Shown: positions 9,694 to 19,011, counted from the first letter of the stretch. The stretch: DNA of 44,895 nucleotides from Bacteroidaceae bacterium (GCA_017516265.1 JAFXDL010000095.1:1-44895), one strand, 5' to 3'. Made by a program: numbers and translations. The notes: generated by a model not told the origin, from the sequence alone.

Positions 9694-10419
9694 TTACTTT
9701 ACCAAGAATTTACCACTAACGACGGGCTTTCCTGCCTCCATCACCCGATAGATGTAAAGTCCCTTGGTGCGTCCTTCAAGAGGCAAACTTTCGTTTTCAC
9801 TGGTAAGGCGAACGTTCTTCCACAACTTTCCAGCTACATCGTAAACCTGCAATTGACGATTGGCCGCATCGGCAAACTGGCAATAGAGCACATTGTCTTT
9901 GGAATACACAATGGGAGAAGTAATTTCTGTATTCCCAATACTCAAAGTAGGATCATTGGTAAACGTCACAGTCGCAGAAACTTTTTCATTAGGTTTTTTG
10001 TCTGTCCACACGGTAATTTCAATGGTACGGGTCACAACAGCATCCATATAACCAGGAGTCATTACAAGACTTTCAATCAACAAACTGGTAGACGAGTTTG
10101 CGCTGACAACTCCCATACCGGTAGTATGGCTATTACCCACAGGAACGATGACGCAACCATTTCCCCAACAAATTTGAGTGTCGCCACCACTAACGACTTT
10201 CATCTCAGCAATCACACCTAGCTTCTGCTCTGTCAAGTTTTTAACATAAATATCTGCATCCAATTGCCCCCAAACCATCATGTCAACCATTTCACTTCTA
10301 ACAGTCAACGTTGATCCATTCTCAATCACTTGTCCATCTTTCGTCTCAAGTTGGATATCTTGAGCAAAAGAGGCAAAGCTGCACGCCATGGCAGCTAAAA
10401 GAGTAAAAACTTTCCTCAT
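9694..10419 (-). CDS. small secreted T9SS cargo protein
   Basis: 241 residues with a signal peptide (MRKVFTLLAAMACSFASFAQ, cleavage near 20). The body is beta-rich, with a strand pattern like an immunoglobulin fold and two cysteines (CWGNGC) in the middle. The end (LQVYDVAGKLWKNVRL, then GLYIYRVMEAGKPVVSGKFLVK) is a T9SS type A sorting domain. No enzymatic motif is present. It sits between the Omp28-like lipoprotein (22 bp) and the SusC-like gene (44 bp), so it belongs to the same operon. It may be a surface partner of the Omp28-like protein; function unknown. Confidence 0.75.
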   Translation of the reverse strand: MRKVFTLLAAMACSFASFAQDIQLETKDGQVIENGSTLTVRSEMVDMMVWGQLDADIYVKNLTEQKLGVIAEMKVVSGGDTQICWGNGCVIVPVGNSHTTGMGVVSANSSTSLLIESLVMTPGYMDAVVTRTIEITVWTDKKPNEKVSATVTFTNDPTLSIGNTEITSPIVYSKDNVLYCQFADAANRQLQVYDVAGKLWKNVRLTSENESLPLEGRTKGLYIYRVMEAGKPVVSGKFLVK

Positions 10420-10441
10420 ATATTACTTGATTAAATTATTA

Positions 10442-11215
10442 TTATTCATTCACTACGACCTTGCACTGAGCTGCTTGCACCACACCTTCATTGTTGTACA
10501 CAAAAGCCACAATTGACAAGTTCTCGGGTTTCCATGCGGCATCCATAGCAAGTCCCTTGTACTCCTTCACCGTCTGTTCACCCAATACCAATGCTATTTC
10601 ATCACCCCATGTGCCATTGACAGAGCCACGGAAAACATGATTGTGAACATATTGGAGATTGGCTCCAGCAAGAGAGATTTGAGGTCCTACTATGCTATCT
10701 TCGGTAATCCAGAGTTGTAATTTTCCAGCCACATCTTTCAATGCTAACAAATTAACTGTTACCACCAATTTTCCATCGGTCAAAAAAGATGAGACAGAAA
10801 GGTTTAATTGGGATTCACGTTGGAGTTCCTCATACACGGCCGCTCCCCATGAGGGATAATCCTTCAATCCGCCACGACGGTTAACAAGGCCATTAGGATA
10901 GGTCTTTACTCCAAAATTATCTGCATAAATATCACCTTCAGGTTGTTTCAAACCTGCCGGTGCAGGAATTGCCTGAGGGCCGGCATGCATTGCCACAACT
11001 ATCAGATTATCGTGATACTCTTCATGTAAAGCGGTTGCTTCCTTATGTGCTTCGGGACAATTCACACATGCCTGACCTGTGTAATCCTCAAGCAATACTA
11101 CACGTTGGGCGGTTACACCCTCCACATCCAGCAGGCGCTCGTCTTCAGAGATGTTTTCGCAAGCCGTGAAAAGCGAGGTTGCTATACCTATTATATATAT
11201 AAGGTGTTTCTTCAT
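10442..11215 (-). CDS. Omp28-like lipoprotein with thioredoxin-type CxxC
   Basis: 257 residues from ATG 11215; two codons upstream lies an alternative ATG (11221). The signal peptide ends in LFTAC (about Cys18). Residues ~35-110 look like the thioredoxin-fold half of the Omp28 family: LLEDYTGQACVNCPEAH carries a CVNC motif, and a later FGVKTYPNGLVNR segment corresponds to the cis-Pro region. The C-terminal half is beta-rich. Omp28-like proteins are outer-membrane-associated in Porphyromonas; a redox role is suggested by CxxC but not established. The ATG is 6 nt after the DUF6029-type stop, so translation is probably coupled. Confidence 0.82.
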   Translation of the reverse strand: MKKHLIYIIGIATSLFTACENISEDERLLDVEGVTAQRVVLLEDYTGQACVNCPEAHKEATALHEEYHDNLIVVAMHAGPQAIPAPAGLKQPEGDIYADNFGVKTYPNGLVNRRGGLKDYPSWGAAVYEELQRESQLNLSVSSFLTDGKLVVTVNLLALKDVAGKLQLWITEDSIVGPQISLAGANLQYVHNHVFRGSVNGTWGDEIALVLGEQTVKEYKGLAMDAAWKPENLSIVAFVYNNEGVVQAAQCKVVVNE

Positions 11216-11221
11216 CGTCAT

Positions 11222-12895
11222 TTAAAAGCTATAGTTATACGAAATATTCACGCCCTTGCTGGCCGGCACATAACGGCACACACCACCCGAGCAATTGTAT
11301 CCGGCACGGGTGCGGCCATATCCGGCCATAATGCGATGGGCATTGTAGTTGAAGGTAACAGAAGCCATGTAGTAATGCTCCTTGTCGCCATATTCAAGAC
11401 CACCATTGATGGCGGGTTTACCATACATATCACTGACGGTGAACATCATGTAAGGAAGCACTGAAAGTTCGAGCAAGCCATACATCCAATCGCCACTCTC
11501 GTGAGAAGTGGTCAAATATTGCATTTCGCCACGCAAAGTCAACTTCTTGTTGAACTGATATTTTCCTTCGCCCACAAAAATGTCAGAGTTGATCATGCCA
11601 CCATGGCCTTCAATCACTCCTTGGTTGTAGCGTTGGTTCATATACATCAAATTTATTTTGAATGCCTGAGAGATTTTTTTCTCCAACTGGAGATTAATAT
11701 CTTGGTAGTAAGTCTCGTCTCCGAACTTGAAGAACGACGAGGTGTAGCCATCCGTACCCATCAGTTTTCCATCTGTTACCGGCTCACGGTCGATGGCACG
11801 GATATAGCTGATATTCAACTTCAGATTAGTGCCATATTTACCACCCAGAGGGGTCTTGCGCTTGAATGTATAGCCGAACTCACCCTGCATGGCCCATTCA
11901 CCATTTGCCATCTGTGTGGCATAGGGATAAAGAGCGGCCAGTGCATAGGTATGCTGATAAGCAAATGCCGGCATGTGGTTGAGAAAAGCACTGGTACCAT
12001 TCACCGAACGACGACTACGGAAGGACATGTCCTCGCTACGCTTGGCTTGCACCAACGCACTCATACCGCGCTTTGAATACGAAGCCGAAAGCATCAACGC
12101 ATTACCTTTCTTATATATATAGCCATTGTCAAACGAAGGGTCTTGGCTCTTCATGGCATATTCGGCCATCAAGCTATAATTGCCCTGCTGATAACGGGTG
12201 CGCACATCGAAAGCAGTTACCGTTTCAGGCAGATTCAAGCGTTGCACAGGATTCACCATAATCATCTCGTCATCCTCCTTCTTGGCCACGAACGAAGCAC
12301 CAACCATCCAGTTGATGCCCTTGTCCTGCATCTTAGGACTGAAACGGTCGATATTCAATTCTGCATCGGCACCACCGACAATGGCCTCATCATCCCAATC
12401 CCAATAACGGCGCTGGAGACCTCCCAACACTTTCAGATTCAATCCGTCGATGGCCGACATGTTCAAGCGAAGACCACGGATGGAGTTGTCAATACCCAAA
12501 CTGCGCTCTTCGTAGGCACGGAAAATGAATCCACTACCAAATTGGTCGTAAAAGTCACCAAGGGTCACTTCCCAACCACTTCCGAACTTTCCTTTCACAT
12601 ACAGGTGAGGAACACCCCAACCTTCGAAATCGCGCTCAAAGCCAGGAAGCGGATATTCCATAAACTCCAAACGCGCACCGGCATCCACCCATTTACTGCG
12701 CAAATGGAGGTCAGCATACGTATTGGTCAGGAAATCGGAATTATTGTCATATTTAGTTCCGATAGCCTCGTCCTCTTGAGGCAACAAAATGTCACTCTGA
12801 ATGCTACCATTCAAAGTGACATTTTCCTGTGCGGTAAGGCCCACACTAATCAGTGCCATACCGAATATGGCAACACCTCGTGTAATTTTCAACAT
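11222..12895 (-). CDS. DUF6029-type outer-membrane beta-barrel protein
   Basis: 557 residues with a signal peptide (MLKITRGVAIFGMALISVGLTAQ). The rest alternates amphipathic strands rich in Tyr, Gly and charged residues and ends in NISYNYSF, a terminal aromatic typical of outer-membrane barrels. The LHLRSKWVDAGARLEFMEYPLPGFE and VTLGDFYDQFGSG blocks fit the DUF6029 family as I remember it. The family has no defined function. It is the second gene of the operon, between TlpA-like and Omp28-like genes, so it may be the outer-membrane partner of the Omp28-like protein. Confidence 0.72.
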   Translation of the reverse strand: MLKITRGVAIFGMALISVGLTAQENVTLNGSIQSDILLPQEDEAIGTKYDNNSDFLTNTYADLHLRSKWVDAGARLEFMEYPLPGFERDFEGWGVPHLYVKGKFGSGWEVTLGDFYDQFGSGFIFRAYEERSLGIDNSIRGLRLNMSAIDGLNLKVLGGLQRRYWDWDDEAIVGGADAELNIDRFSPKMQDKGINWMVGASFVAKKEDDEMIMVNPVQRLNLPETVTAFDVRTRYQQGNYSLMAEYAMKSQDPSFDNGYIYKKGNALMLSASYSKRGMSALVQAKRSEDMSFRSRRSVNGTSAFLNHMPAFAYQHTYALAALYPYATQMANGEWAMQGEFGYTFKRKTPLGGKYGTNLKLNISYIRAIDREPVTDGKLMGTDGYTSSFFKFGDETYYQDINLQLEKKISQAFKINLMYMNQRYNQGVIEGHGGMINSDIFVGEGKYQFNKKLTLRGEMQYLTTSHESGDWMYGLLELSVLPYMMFTVSDMYGKPAINGGLEYGDKEHYYMASVTFNYNAHRIMAGYGRTRAGYNCSGGVCRYVPASKGVNISYNYSF

Positions 12896-12918
12896 TCTCT
12901 AATATTCTTTACTCCTTT

Positions 12919-12934
12919 TAAACCAAGTGGTTTA
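12919..12934 (-). other. short intercistronic hairpin
   Basis: A 7-bp perfect stem (TAAACCA with TGGTTTA, 2-nt loop) overlaps the stop codon of the thioredoxin gene. It is not followed by a long T run, so it may stabilise or attenuate the operon mRNA rather than end it. Confidence 0.35.
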
Positions 12935-13423
12935 TTTCTTCTTAGCAGTGAGTTCTCTCACTTTTTCTATCAAGTGTTCCTCTGCGCCTTCCGTGTAGCC
13001 ACTGCGTTGATCCACAATCTTGCCATTGCCATCAATGATGAACACATGAGGAATCATGTTTACACCCAAGGCACGCTTGAAATCACTGTTCGGGTCGAGC
13101 AACACTTCATACTCCCAACCAGCACCATCCACCAAGGGTTTTACCTTAGCAATCTGATGTGCCTGGTCGATAGATACGGCTATCACCTTCACGCCTGTTT
13201 CATCCTGCCAATCGGCATAATTCTCGTGAATGGCTTTCAGCTCACGGTTACAAGGTTTGCACCATGTAGCAAAAAAACTGATAATAAAGGGCTTTCCATC
13301 GTTACTCAGTTTAGCTGTATCAATCGTTTTACCTTCCAAAGTCTTCAATTTCACAGAAGGAAGCTGGGCATACAAGGTCGTACCCAATAAAGCAAACGCT
13401 ATCAAACACAAAAATTTCTTCAT
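12932..13423 (-). CDS. TlpA-like periplasmic thioredoxin
   Basis: 163 residues from ATG 13423. The frame stays open upstream to 13567, but the MKKFLCLIAFALLGTTLYAQ signal peptide begins here and the promoter-like element lies inside the extension. A single TlpA/AhpC-type thioredoxin domain follows, with the active site FFATWCKPCNRE and a cis-Pro region MIPHVFIID. It probably reduces or isomerises disulfides in the periplasm or at the outer membrane. As first gene of the nine-gene operon it sets a redox theme shared with the Omp28-like CxxC protein and the divergent 1235-residue protein. Confidence 0.88.
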   Translation of the reverse strand: MKKFLCLIAFALLGTTLYAQLPSVKLKTLEGKTIDTAKLSNDGKPFIISFFATWCKPCNRELKAIHENYADWQDETGVKVIAVSIDQAHQIAKVKPLVDGAGWEYEVLLDPNSDFKRALGVNMIPHVFIIDGNGKIVDQRSGYTEGAEEHLIEKVRELTAKKK

Positions 13424-13452
13424 ATTTTTTAGTCTATTTTTCTTTTCGGTTG

Positions 13453-13460
13453 CAAAAATA
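13453..13460 (-). promoter_or_regulatory. -7 element of probable operon promoter
   Basis: Read on the minus strand the site is TATTTTTG, matching the Bacteroides -7 consensus TAnnTTTG, 30 bp before the thioredoxin ATG. No good TTTG is found 20 bp upstream, so the promoter is weaker or regulated. Confidence 0.5.
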
Positions 13461-13511
13461 GGTATAAAGACTGAATAATTAATCGCTTTTGAGTTAAAAA
13501 ACCGCAATTCG

Positions 13512-13542
13512 TTGTATCTTTTATGAAAATAGCCTACTTTTG
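13512..13542 (+). promoter_or_regulatory. promoter of the 1235-residue T9SS gene
   Basis: TTG (13512-13514), 20-bp spacer, TACTTTTG (13535-13542) fits the Bacteroides primary sigma consensus. The ATG lies 39 bp downstream. It is divergent from the operon promoter, leaving under 60 bp between the two -7 boxes. Confidence 0.7.
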
Positions 13543-13581
13543 CCGACGTTTTAACACTTAAATTCACGAAAAAGCATAAAT

Positions 13582-16500
13582 ATGAGAAGAATATTCATTC
13601 TATTTTCCATTGTATTGTGCACTACAACCCAATGGATTTTTGCTCAATCTACCGCCCTTCCCACCATTCAACCGTACGCTACTTCCGAAACGGTTTACAT
13701 CAACAAATTATCCGATAACGGACTTTGGGTGGTTGCCAGTAATGTGGATGCAAACAATTCCACGTTAGACAATTACCCTTACCGCTTCGATGTGACCACA
13801 GGCAAGACATTGTCCCTATTGAGTGAAGAAGAGAAACTGTCCTCACCGAATAGTAGTGCACATGATGTGACGGATGACGGATGCACCATCGTAGGTTCCT
13901 ATCAAGGGAAACCGGCAATATGCAAGATAAAACAAGACGGTTCATATCAATGGGAGTACCTTCCCCTCCCCACGTCCAATCCTGATGCAAGTGGCCATGC
14001 AAGCGCTATCACCCCTGACGGTGTTTACATCGTAGGCACCTTGCACAACAGTAGCCAGAACTTCGACGGAGGATACGAGGAATACCCCGTCATGTGGAAG
14101 AATGGCGAAGTGGTGGAACTTCCGAACATCCCCACCACCAGATATGGACACAAATTGACCCGCCTGCTCGACATCTCTGCAGACGGGAATGTCATTATTG
14201 GCGGACAGAATCTGATTTATCCAGCTGAGGTCCAGCATTTTGTTTACTACGTATCTGAGCAAGAGGCAGAAGTCATCGGCACGGACGAGTTCTTCTCGAC
14301 AGGCAGTACCGTCACCAGCGCCTGCATAAGCACCAACGGAGAATGGGTAGGAGGAACAGCACGTCTGATTACCCCCATCGAAGGTTCTCAATTCCCTGAC
14401 GAACAACAAATTCCTTATCGTTACAACACACGCACAAAGGAGTTTACTCCCTACACCACTGACGAGCACCACGAAGCAGGTGCTACTGCCATTTTCAACA
14501 ACGGACTGATAGCTGTCGCCTCTCCTATAGAAAATCCCTACCGCACGCTGATGTTCTTCATCAACGGATATTACTACAATCTTGAACTCATCCTCAGCGA
14601 AGCGTATGGTATAGACTTCCAATCTGCTGCAGGCATAGACAACTCAGGATTAGCCGTATCCATTTCTTCCGACGGCCTCACAATGGCCAGCATTGCTGTC
14701 AACGAAGGAAGTTATACAGTCCGTTTGCCTGAAAGCATTGAGGAAGCGGCCTCCAAAGTGAACCTGCTTGCCCGCTCGACCGTCAATCCCGAGAATGGTT
14801 CGGCATTCACATATTTCCGTAGCATCACCGTCACCTTCGACAAATCCCCCATTGTAGTTGACGGTACAAAAGCCGCCCTGTACAAAGAGGGCAGCGACAC
14901 CCCCATACGCAACTCCATCTCCATCACCCCGACGGACAACACCGCACAATGCCTCAGTTTCAATATAAATTTCCGCAACACACCGCTGGAAGATGGAGTG
15001 AAATACATCGTGAAGATACCAGCCGGCACCTTCCGTTTGGGAAACACCAACACTTGCAACCGTGACATTGAAGTTACCTACATCGGACGTAGCGAAAAGC
15101 CCGTAAAGGTGACGGGCATCAATTTCGAAGACGGCACCGAAGTGGCTTCGCTCAGCTACAACATTCCCATCACCATGCAATTCGACACCAAGATTGCTTT
15201 GACCGAAGGCAGCAAGGGAGCACTCTACCAAGAGGGAGTAGCCACCCCCATCAGTGACCTAACATTAGCCACCTCAGCCAATCTGTTGGCAGCTTATCCA
15301 AGCACCAAACGCAACCTATTCAAAGGGGTAAACTATATCGTGAAGATTCCTGCAGGCTCAGTCACCGACATCATGGGCAATTGCGGCAACGAAGAGATCA
15401 CCTATCATTATATAGGAGCCTATGTACCCGAACCGCCTGCCGACACATTATTATTTGCCGATGACTTCACCGACCCCGCCACGTCGTACAACAACTTCAT
15501 GCTTTACGAAGGCGACCACCTGACGCCCAACAGTACAGCACAAAGTTGGCAATTCGATGCCGACAACACTCCGTGGTACTTCATCATCAGCGAGAGCGAG
15601 AACAGCTACGACTATTGTGCAGGCAGCATATCCATGTACACCCCTTCCGGCAAGTCCGACGACTGGATGGTGACCCGCCAAATATTCCTCCCCAATACCT
15701 ACTGCTATCTGGACTTTGATGTACAGTCCTATCTTAATAATAAAAAAGACAGTTTGCAGGTGTATGTCTATACCGACGATGCAGTCTATTCAGGCATCAG
15801 CGACGAAACTATCTCCCGCATCAAGACACAGGCTGTATGCGTATTCAACGGACAAGCAGCCCCAGGAAGTAGCCAAGAAGGACTTACAGGCGACTGGGCA
15901 CATTACCGCATCCCATTGGAGCAGTTCGCAGGAAAGAATGTCTATATAGCTTTCGCAAACCAAGGAACCGACCAAAGCGCCCTTTTCGTGGACAACATCA
16001 AAGTGGTCTATAAGAGCAGTTGTCTGTTGGGGCTCAACACCAAGACTACCGTAGTAGCACAAGAGGAGATTGCTATCAATGGCATCGTGAAGATTACGGA
16101 CGAAACGAACACTTACGAGACCATCACCCTATTCCTACACAACGAGGAAAAGACAGTGAGTGACACCATCCGCGACACAGGCCTCAACCTCAAGAATGGC
16201 GACACCTACGAATTCCGTTTCGCCAAGAAGGCACCGCTCACTATTGGCGAAGAGAACACCCTCACCGTAGGGGTAATTTTGGGCAATGACACCAAGACCA
16301 CCGACTTCACCATCAAGAATCTGGCGTTCGAGACGACCAAGAAGGTGGTGGTGGAAGAGATTACCGGCACCTGGTGCACCAATTGCCCCGACGGTATGGT
16401 GGCCATCGAACACATGCAGGAGGCATTGCCCGGACAGGTCATCCCCGTATGCATACACAACAACGACATCTATGCCAACGACGACTATGCCTCGGCACTC

Positions 16501-17289
16501 GGACTGACCGCCCTCCCCACGGCACGTGTCAACCGTCGCGACACCATCACCTCGCCCATCGTCATCAACACCGACACCTACGAATACTCCTTCACCTCAG
16601 TGAATGGCAACGAATCGTGGATGGACCATGTGTTGAGCGAACTGGAGATCGAGGCCGATGCCGATGTGGCGCTCACCAAGGCCGACTTCAACCGTCAGAC
16701 GGGTAGCCTCACCGTGAGCACCCGCGTCACCTATGCCATCAACCGTAACGGAGTGGCTGCAAACCTCTTCTTCGTCTTGCTGGAAGACGGACTGGTGGGT
16801 GTACAGACCAACGGACGCGCCAACATGACCGACCCCATCTATGGCGATTGGGGAAAGAATGGCAAGTATGGCGGACAAGCCAGCGTACAGATAGCCTACC
16901 ACGATGTGGCCCGCGCCGTATTGGCCGAGAACCAATCGGCCATCAGCGGTTATTCGGGCATCGTCCCTGCCAATGTCAAGAGTGGCGAGGACATCAACAC
17001 CACCATCACTTTCGAAGGTGTACTCACCGCACTCTCCAACCCTCTGAACGCCAAGGTTGTCTGCATGTTGCTCGATGCCAACAACGGACGTGTCATCAAT
17101 GCCGATGTCCGTTCCCTTGCCGACGCCAATCCCGAGAGCATCGGAGAACTTTCAGCACCCGTCCAAGCAGAGGTCATTGCCATCTACTCGACAAGTGGTG
17201 CCCAGCTGAAGGAAATCCAAAAGGGGCTCAACATCCTGCTGATGCAAGCTCCCGACGGACACACCTTCATCCGCAAGGTGATGAAATAA
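13582..17289 (+). CDS. large T9SS cargo: HAF-like, Ig-like, adhesin-like and Omp28-like domains
   Basis: 1235 residues with a signal peptide (MRRIFILFSIVLCTTTQWIFAQ). Residues ~25-390 contain repeated ITPDGVYIVGT/ISADGNVIIGG blocks like HAF/propeller repeats. Two Ig-like (SbsA/Big_5-type) repeats follow at ~395-515 and ~515-615; both contain a YIVKIPAG strand. A cleaved-adhesin-like jelly roll lies at ~625-815 (SDDWMVTRQIFLP, VYIAFANQGTDQSALFVDNI). An Omp28-like thioredoxin-fold domain follows at ~915-1180 with GTWCTNCPDG (first Cys ~932) and a T9SS type A tail (GLNILLMQAPDGHTFIRKVMK). It is probably a surface adhesin or binding protein with a redox-type domain. It is divergent from the SusCD operon, which encodes a related Omp28-like protein. 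The last third is more GC-rich than the first. Confidence 0.8.
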   Translation: MRRIFILFSIVLCTTTQWIFAQSTALPTIQPYATSETVYINKLSDNGLWVVASNVDANNSTLDNYPYRFDVTTGKTLSLLSEEEKLSSPNSSAHDVTDDGCTIVGSYQGKPAICKIKQDGSYQWEYLPLPTSNPDASGHASAITPDGVYIVGTLHNSSQNFDGGYEEYPVMWKNGEVVELPNIPTTRYGHKLTRLLDISADGNVIIGGQNLIYPAEVQHFVYYVSEQEAEVIGTDEFFSTGSTVTSACISTNGEWVGGTARLITPIEGSQFPDEQQIPYRYNTRTKEFTPYTTDEHHEAGATAIFNNGLIAVASPIENPYRTLMFFINGYYYNLELILSEAYGIDFQSAAGIDNSGLAVSISSDGLTMASIAVNEGSYTVRLPESIEEAASKVNLLARSTVNPENGSAFTYFRSITVTFDKSPIVVDGTKAALYKEGSDTPIRNSISITPTDNTAQCLSFNINFRNTPLEDGVKYIVKIPAGTFRLGNTNTCNRDIEVTYIGRSEKPVKVTGINFEDGTEVASLSYNIPITMQFDTKIALTEGSKGALYQEGVATPISDLTLATSANLLAAYPSTKRNLFKGVNYIVKIPAGSVTDIMGNCGNEEITYHYIGAYVPEPPADTLLFADDFTDPATSYNNFMLYEGDHLTPNSTAQSWQFDADNTPWYFIISESENSYDYCAGSISMYTPSGKSDDWMVTRQIFLPNTYCYLDFDVQSYLNNKKDSLQVYVYTDDAVYSGISDETISRIKTQAVCVFNGQAAPGSSQEGLTGDWAHYRIPLEQFAGKNVYIAFANQGTDQSALFVDNIKVVYKSSCLLGLNTKTTVVAQEEIAINGIVKITDETNTYETITLFLHNEEKTVSDTIRDTGLNLKNGDTYEFRFAKKAPLTIGEENTLTVGVILGNDTKTTDFTIKNLAFETTKKVVVEEITGTWCTNCPDGMVAIEHMQEALPGQVIPVCIHNNDIYANDDYASALGLTALPTARVNRRDTITSPIVINTDTYEYSFTSVNGNESWMDHVLSELEIEADADVALTKADFNRQTGSLTVSTRVTYAINRNGVAANLFFVLLEDGLVGVQTNGRANMTDPIYGDWGKNGKYGGQASVQIAYHDVARAVLAENQSAISGYSGIVPANVKSGEDINTTITFEGVLTALSNPLNAKVVCMLLDANNGRVINADVRSLADANPESIGELSAPVQAEVIAIYSTSGAQLKEIQKGLNILLMQAPDGHTFIRKVMK

Positions 17290-17334
17290 TAGAGAAAAAC
17301 TGGCAATTATTCCCCAGTTTCCAACAATTATCAT

Positions 17335-17342
17335 TACCTTTG
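17335..17342 (+). promoter_or_regulatory. -7 element before the tandem SGNH gene
   Basis: TACCTTTG matches TAnnTTTG, 43 bp before the ATG of the esterase. A convincing -33 element is not seen, so the gene may be partly co-transcribed with the upstream gene 96 bp away. Confidence 0.45.
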
Positions 17343-17385
17343 CGCCACATTTATCACAACTAATATCAAAAAACTGAACCGAACA

Positions 17386-19002
17386 ATGAAAAGATTTGTA
17401 TTATGCTGTGCAGCTTTAGCCTTGACATTGGGTATCACAGCACAGGAAAACAGACGTCCGCGTAGAGAAGGATTGGAAGACGTAAACAAAGTGAGAGACC
17501 TCACCCTCGACAGCCTCAACAAGGCCAACACGGCACGCCCCGTAGCTGGTTCTACTCGCAAGGGAAACAATCCCGTGCTCTTCCTGGTGGGCAACTCCAC
17601 TATGCGTACCGGCACATTGGGCAATGGCAACAATGGCCAGTGGGGATGGGGATACTTTGCCGGTGAATACTTCGACCAAGAACGCATCACCGTTGAGAAC
17701 CATGCATTGGGAGGCACCAGCAGCCGTACATTCTATAACCGCCTGTGGCCCGCCGTATTGAAGGGAGTACAAAAGGGCGACTGGGTAATCATCGAGTTGG
17801 GACACAACGACAATGGCCCGTACGATCAAGGACGCGCCCGTGCCAGCATCCCCGGCACCGGCAAGGATTCGCTCAACGTCACCATCAAGGAGAGTGGTGC
17901 CAAGGAGACCGTCTATACCTATGGTGAATATATGCGCCGTTTCATCAACGACGTGCGCAGCAAGGGAGCACACCCCATCCTGATGTCGCTCACTCCGCGC
18001 AACTCATGGGAAAAGGAGGGCGTCATCGGCCGTAAGAAAGACACCTTCACCCCGTGGTTGAAGACCGTGTGTGCCGAAGAGCACGTGCCCTTCATCGATT
18101 TGGAAGGCATCACCGCACGCAAGTTCGAGACATTCGGTCCCGAGAAGGTGAACTACATGTTCTATCGCGACCGCATCCACACCAGCGAGTTCGGAGCACG
18201 CATCAACGCACGCTCGGCAGCAGAGGGTATTGCCGCTTGCCCCGACTTGGAGTTGAAGAAATACCTGAAACCGTTGGTCACTCCCACCGTGCCCGGTTTG
18301 AAACGTACACCCGGCAAACCCGTCGTATTCTTCACCGGCGACTCTACTGTGAAGAACACCGACAAGGAAGAAGACGGCATGTGGGGACTTGGTAGCGTAG
18401 CCGCATGTGCCTTCGACACCACCAAAGTGACCCTCTACAACCATGCCCGTGCCGGACGCAGCACACGCACCTTCCTCGACGAAGGACGTTGGGACGAGGT
18501 TTATAACAGCCTCCAGCCCGGTGACTACGTTTTCATCCAGTTCGGACACAACGATATGGGTCCCATCAACACAGGCAAGGCACGCGCCGTCATCAACGGT
18601 ATTGCCGACAGCAGCCACGTGTATCTGATGGAATCCACCCGCAAGTACAAGGTCATCTACACCTTCGGATGGTATCTGCGCAAGTTCGTGCAGGACGTAC
18701 GCGAGAAGGGTGCAACCCCCATCCTCGTCAGCTTCACTCCGCGCAACAGATGGACCGATGGCAAGATTGAGCGCCGCAAGACATGTGCAGCCCTGTGGAC
18801 CCAGCAAGTGGCCGAGCAGACAGGTTGCCTCTTCGTTGACCTCCACAACCTGACGGCCGACTACCTCGACAAGAAGGGCGAGAAGAAGGCTGCCGAATAC
18901 TACAAGCGCGACCACACCCACACCTCCAAGAAGGGTGCCGAGCTGAACGCCAAGATGTTGGCCAAAGGCTTGAAGAAGGCAGGCGTGGATTTGACAAAGT
19001 AA
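17386..19002 (+). CDS. tandem SGNH hydrolase, rhamnogalacturonan acetylesterase-like
   Basis: 538 residues with a signal peptide (MKRFVLCCAALALTLGITAQ) and two homologous SGNH/GDSL domains of the rhamnogalacturonan acetylesterase type. Domain 1 (~63-285): block I is GNS (Ser71) in place of GDS, block III GHND (Asn141), catalytic pair D262/H265 in RDRIHTS. Domain 2 (~310-535): GDS (Ser320), GHND (Asn389), D509/H512 in RDHTHTS. Both therefore keep Ser, Asn, Asp and His. Such enzymes remove acetyl groups from pectic or other glycans; the true substrate is unknown. Domain duplication in one chain is uncommon for single-domain SGNH esterases. No other pectin gene is near. Confidence 0.85.
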   Translation: MKRFVLCCAALALTLGITAQENRRPRREGLEDVNKVRDLTLDSLNKANTARPVAGSTRKGNNPVLFLVGNSTMRTGTLGNGNNGQWGWGYFAGEYFDQERITVENHALGGTSSRTFYNRLWPAVLKGVQKGDWVIIELGHNDNGPYDQGRARASIPGTGKDSLNVTIKESGAKETVYTYGEYMRRFINDVRSKGAHPILMSLTPRNSWEKEGVIGRKKDTFTPWLKTVCAEEHVPFIDLEGITARKFETFGPEKVNYMFYRDRIHTSEFGARINARSAAEGIAACPDLELKKYLKPLVTPTVPGLKRTPGKPVVFFTGDSTVKNTDKEEDGMWGLGSVAACAFDTTKVTLYNHARAGRSTRTFLDEGRWDEVYNSLQPGDYVFIQFGHNDMGPINTGKARAVINGIADSSHVYLMESTRKYKVIYTFGWYLRKFVQDVREKGATPILVSFTPRNRWTDGKIERRKTCAALWTQQVAEQTGCLFVDLHNLTADYLDKKGEKKAAEYYKRDHTHTSKKGAELNAKMLAKGLKKAGVDLTK

Positions 19003-19011
19003 AATTCTAAA

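Noticed and set aside
12143..13390. 415-codon plus-strand frame opposite the barrel and thioredoxin genes
   Set aside because: It is antisense to two well-supported genes, has no recognisable domain and spans their junction.
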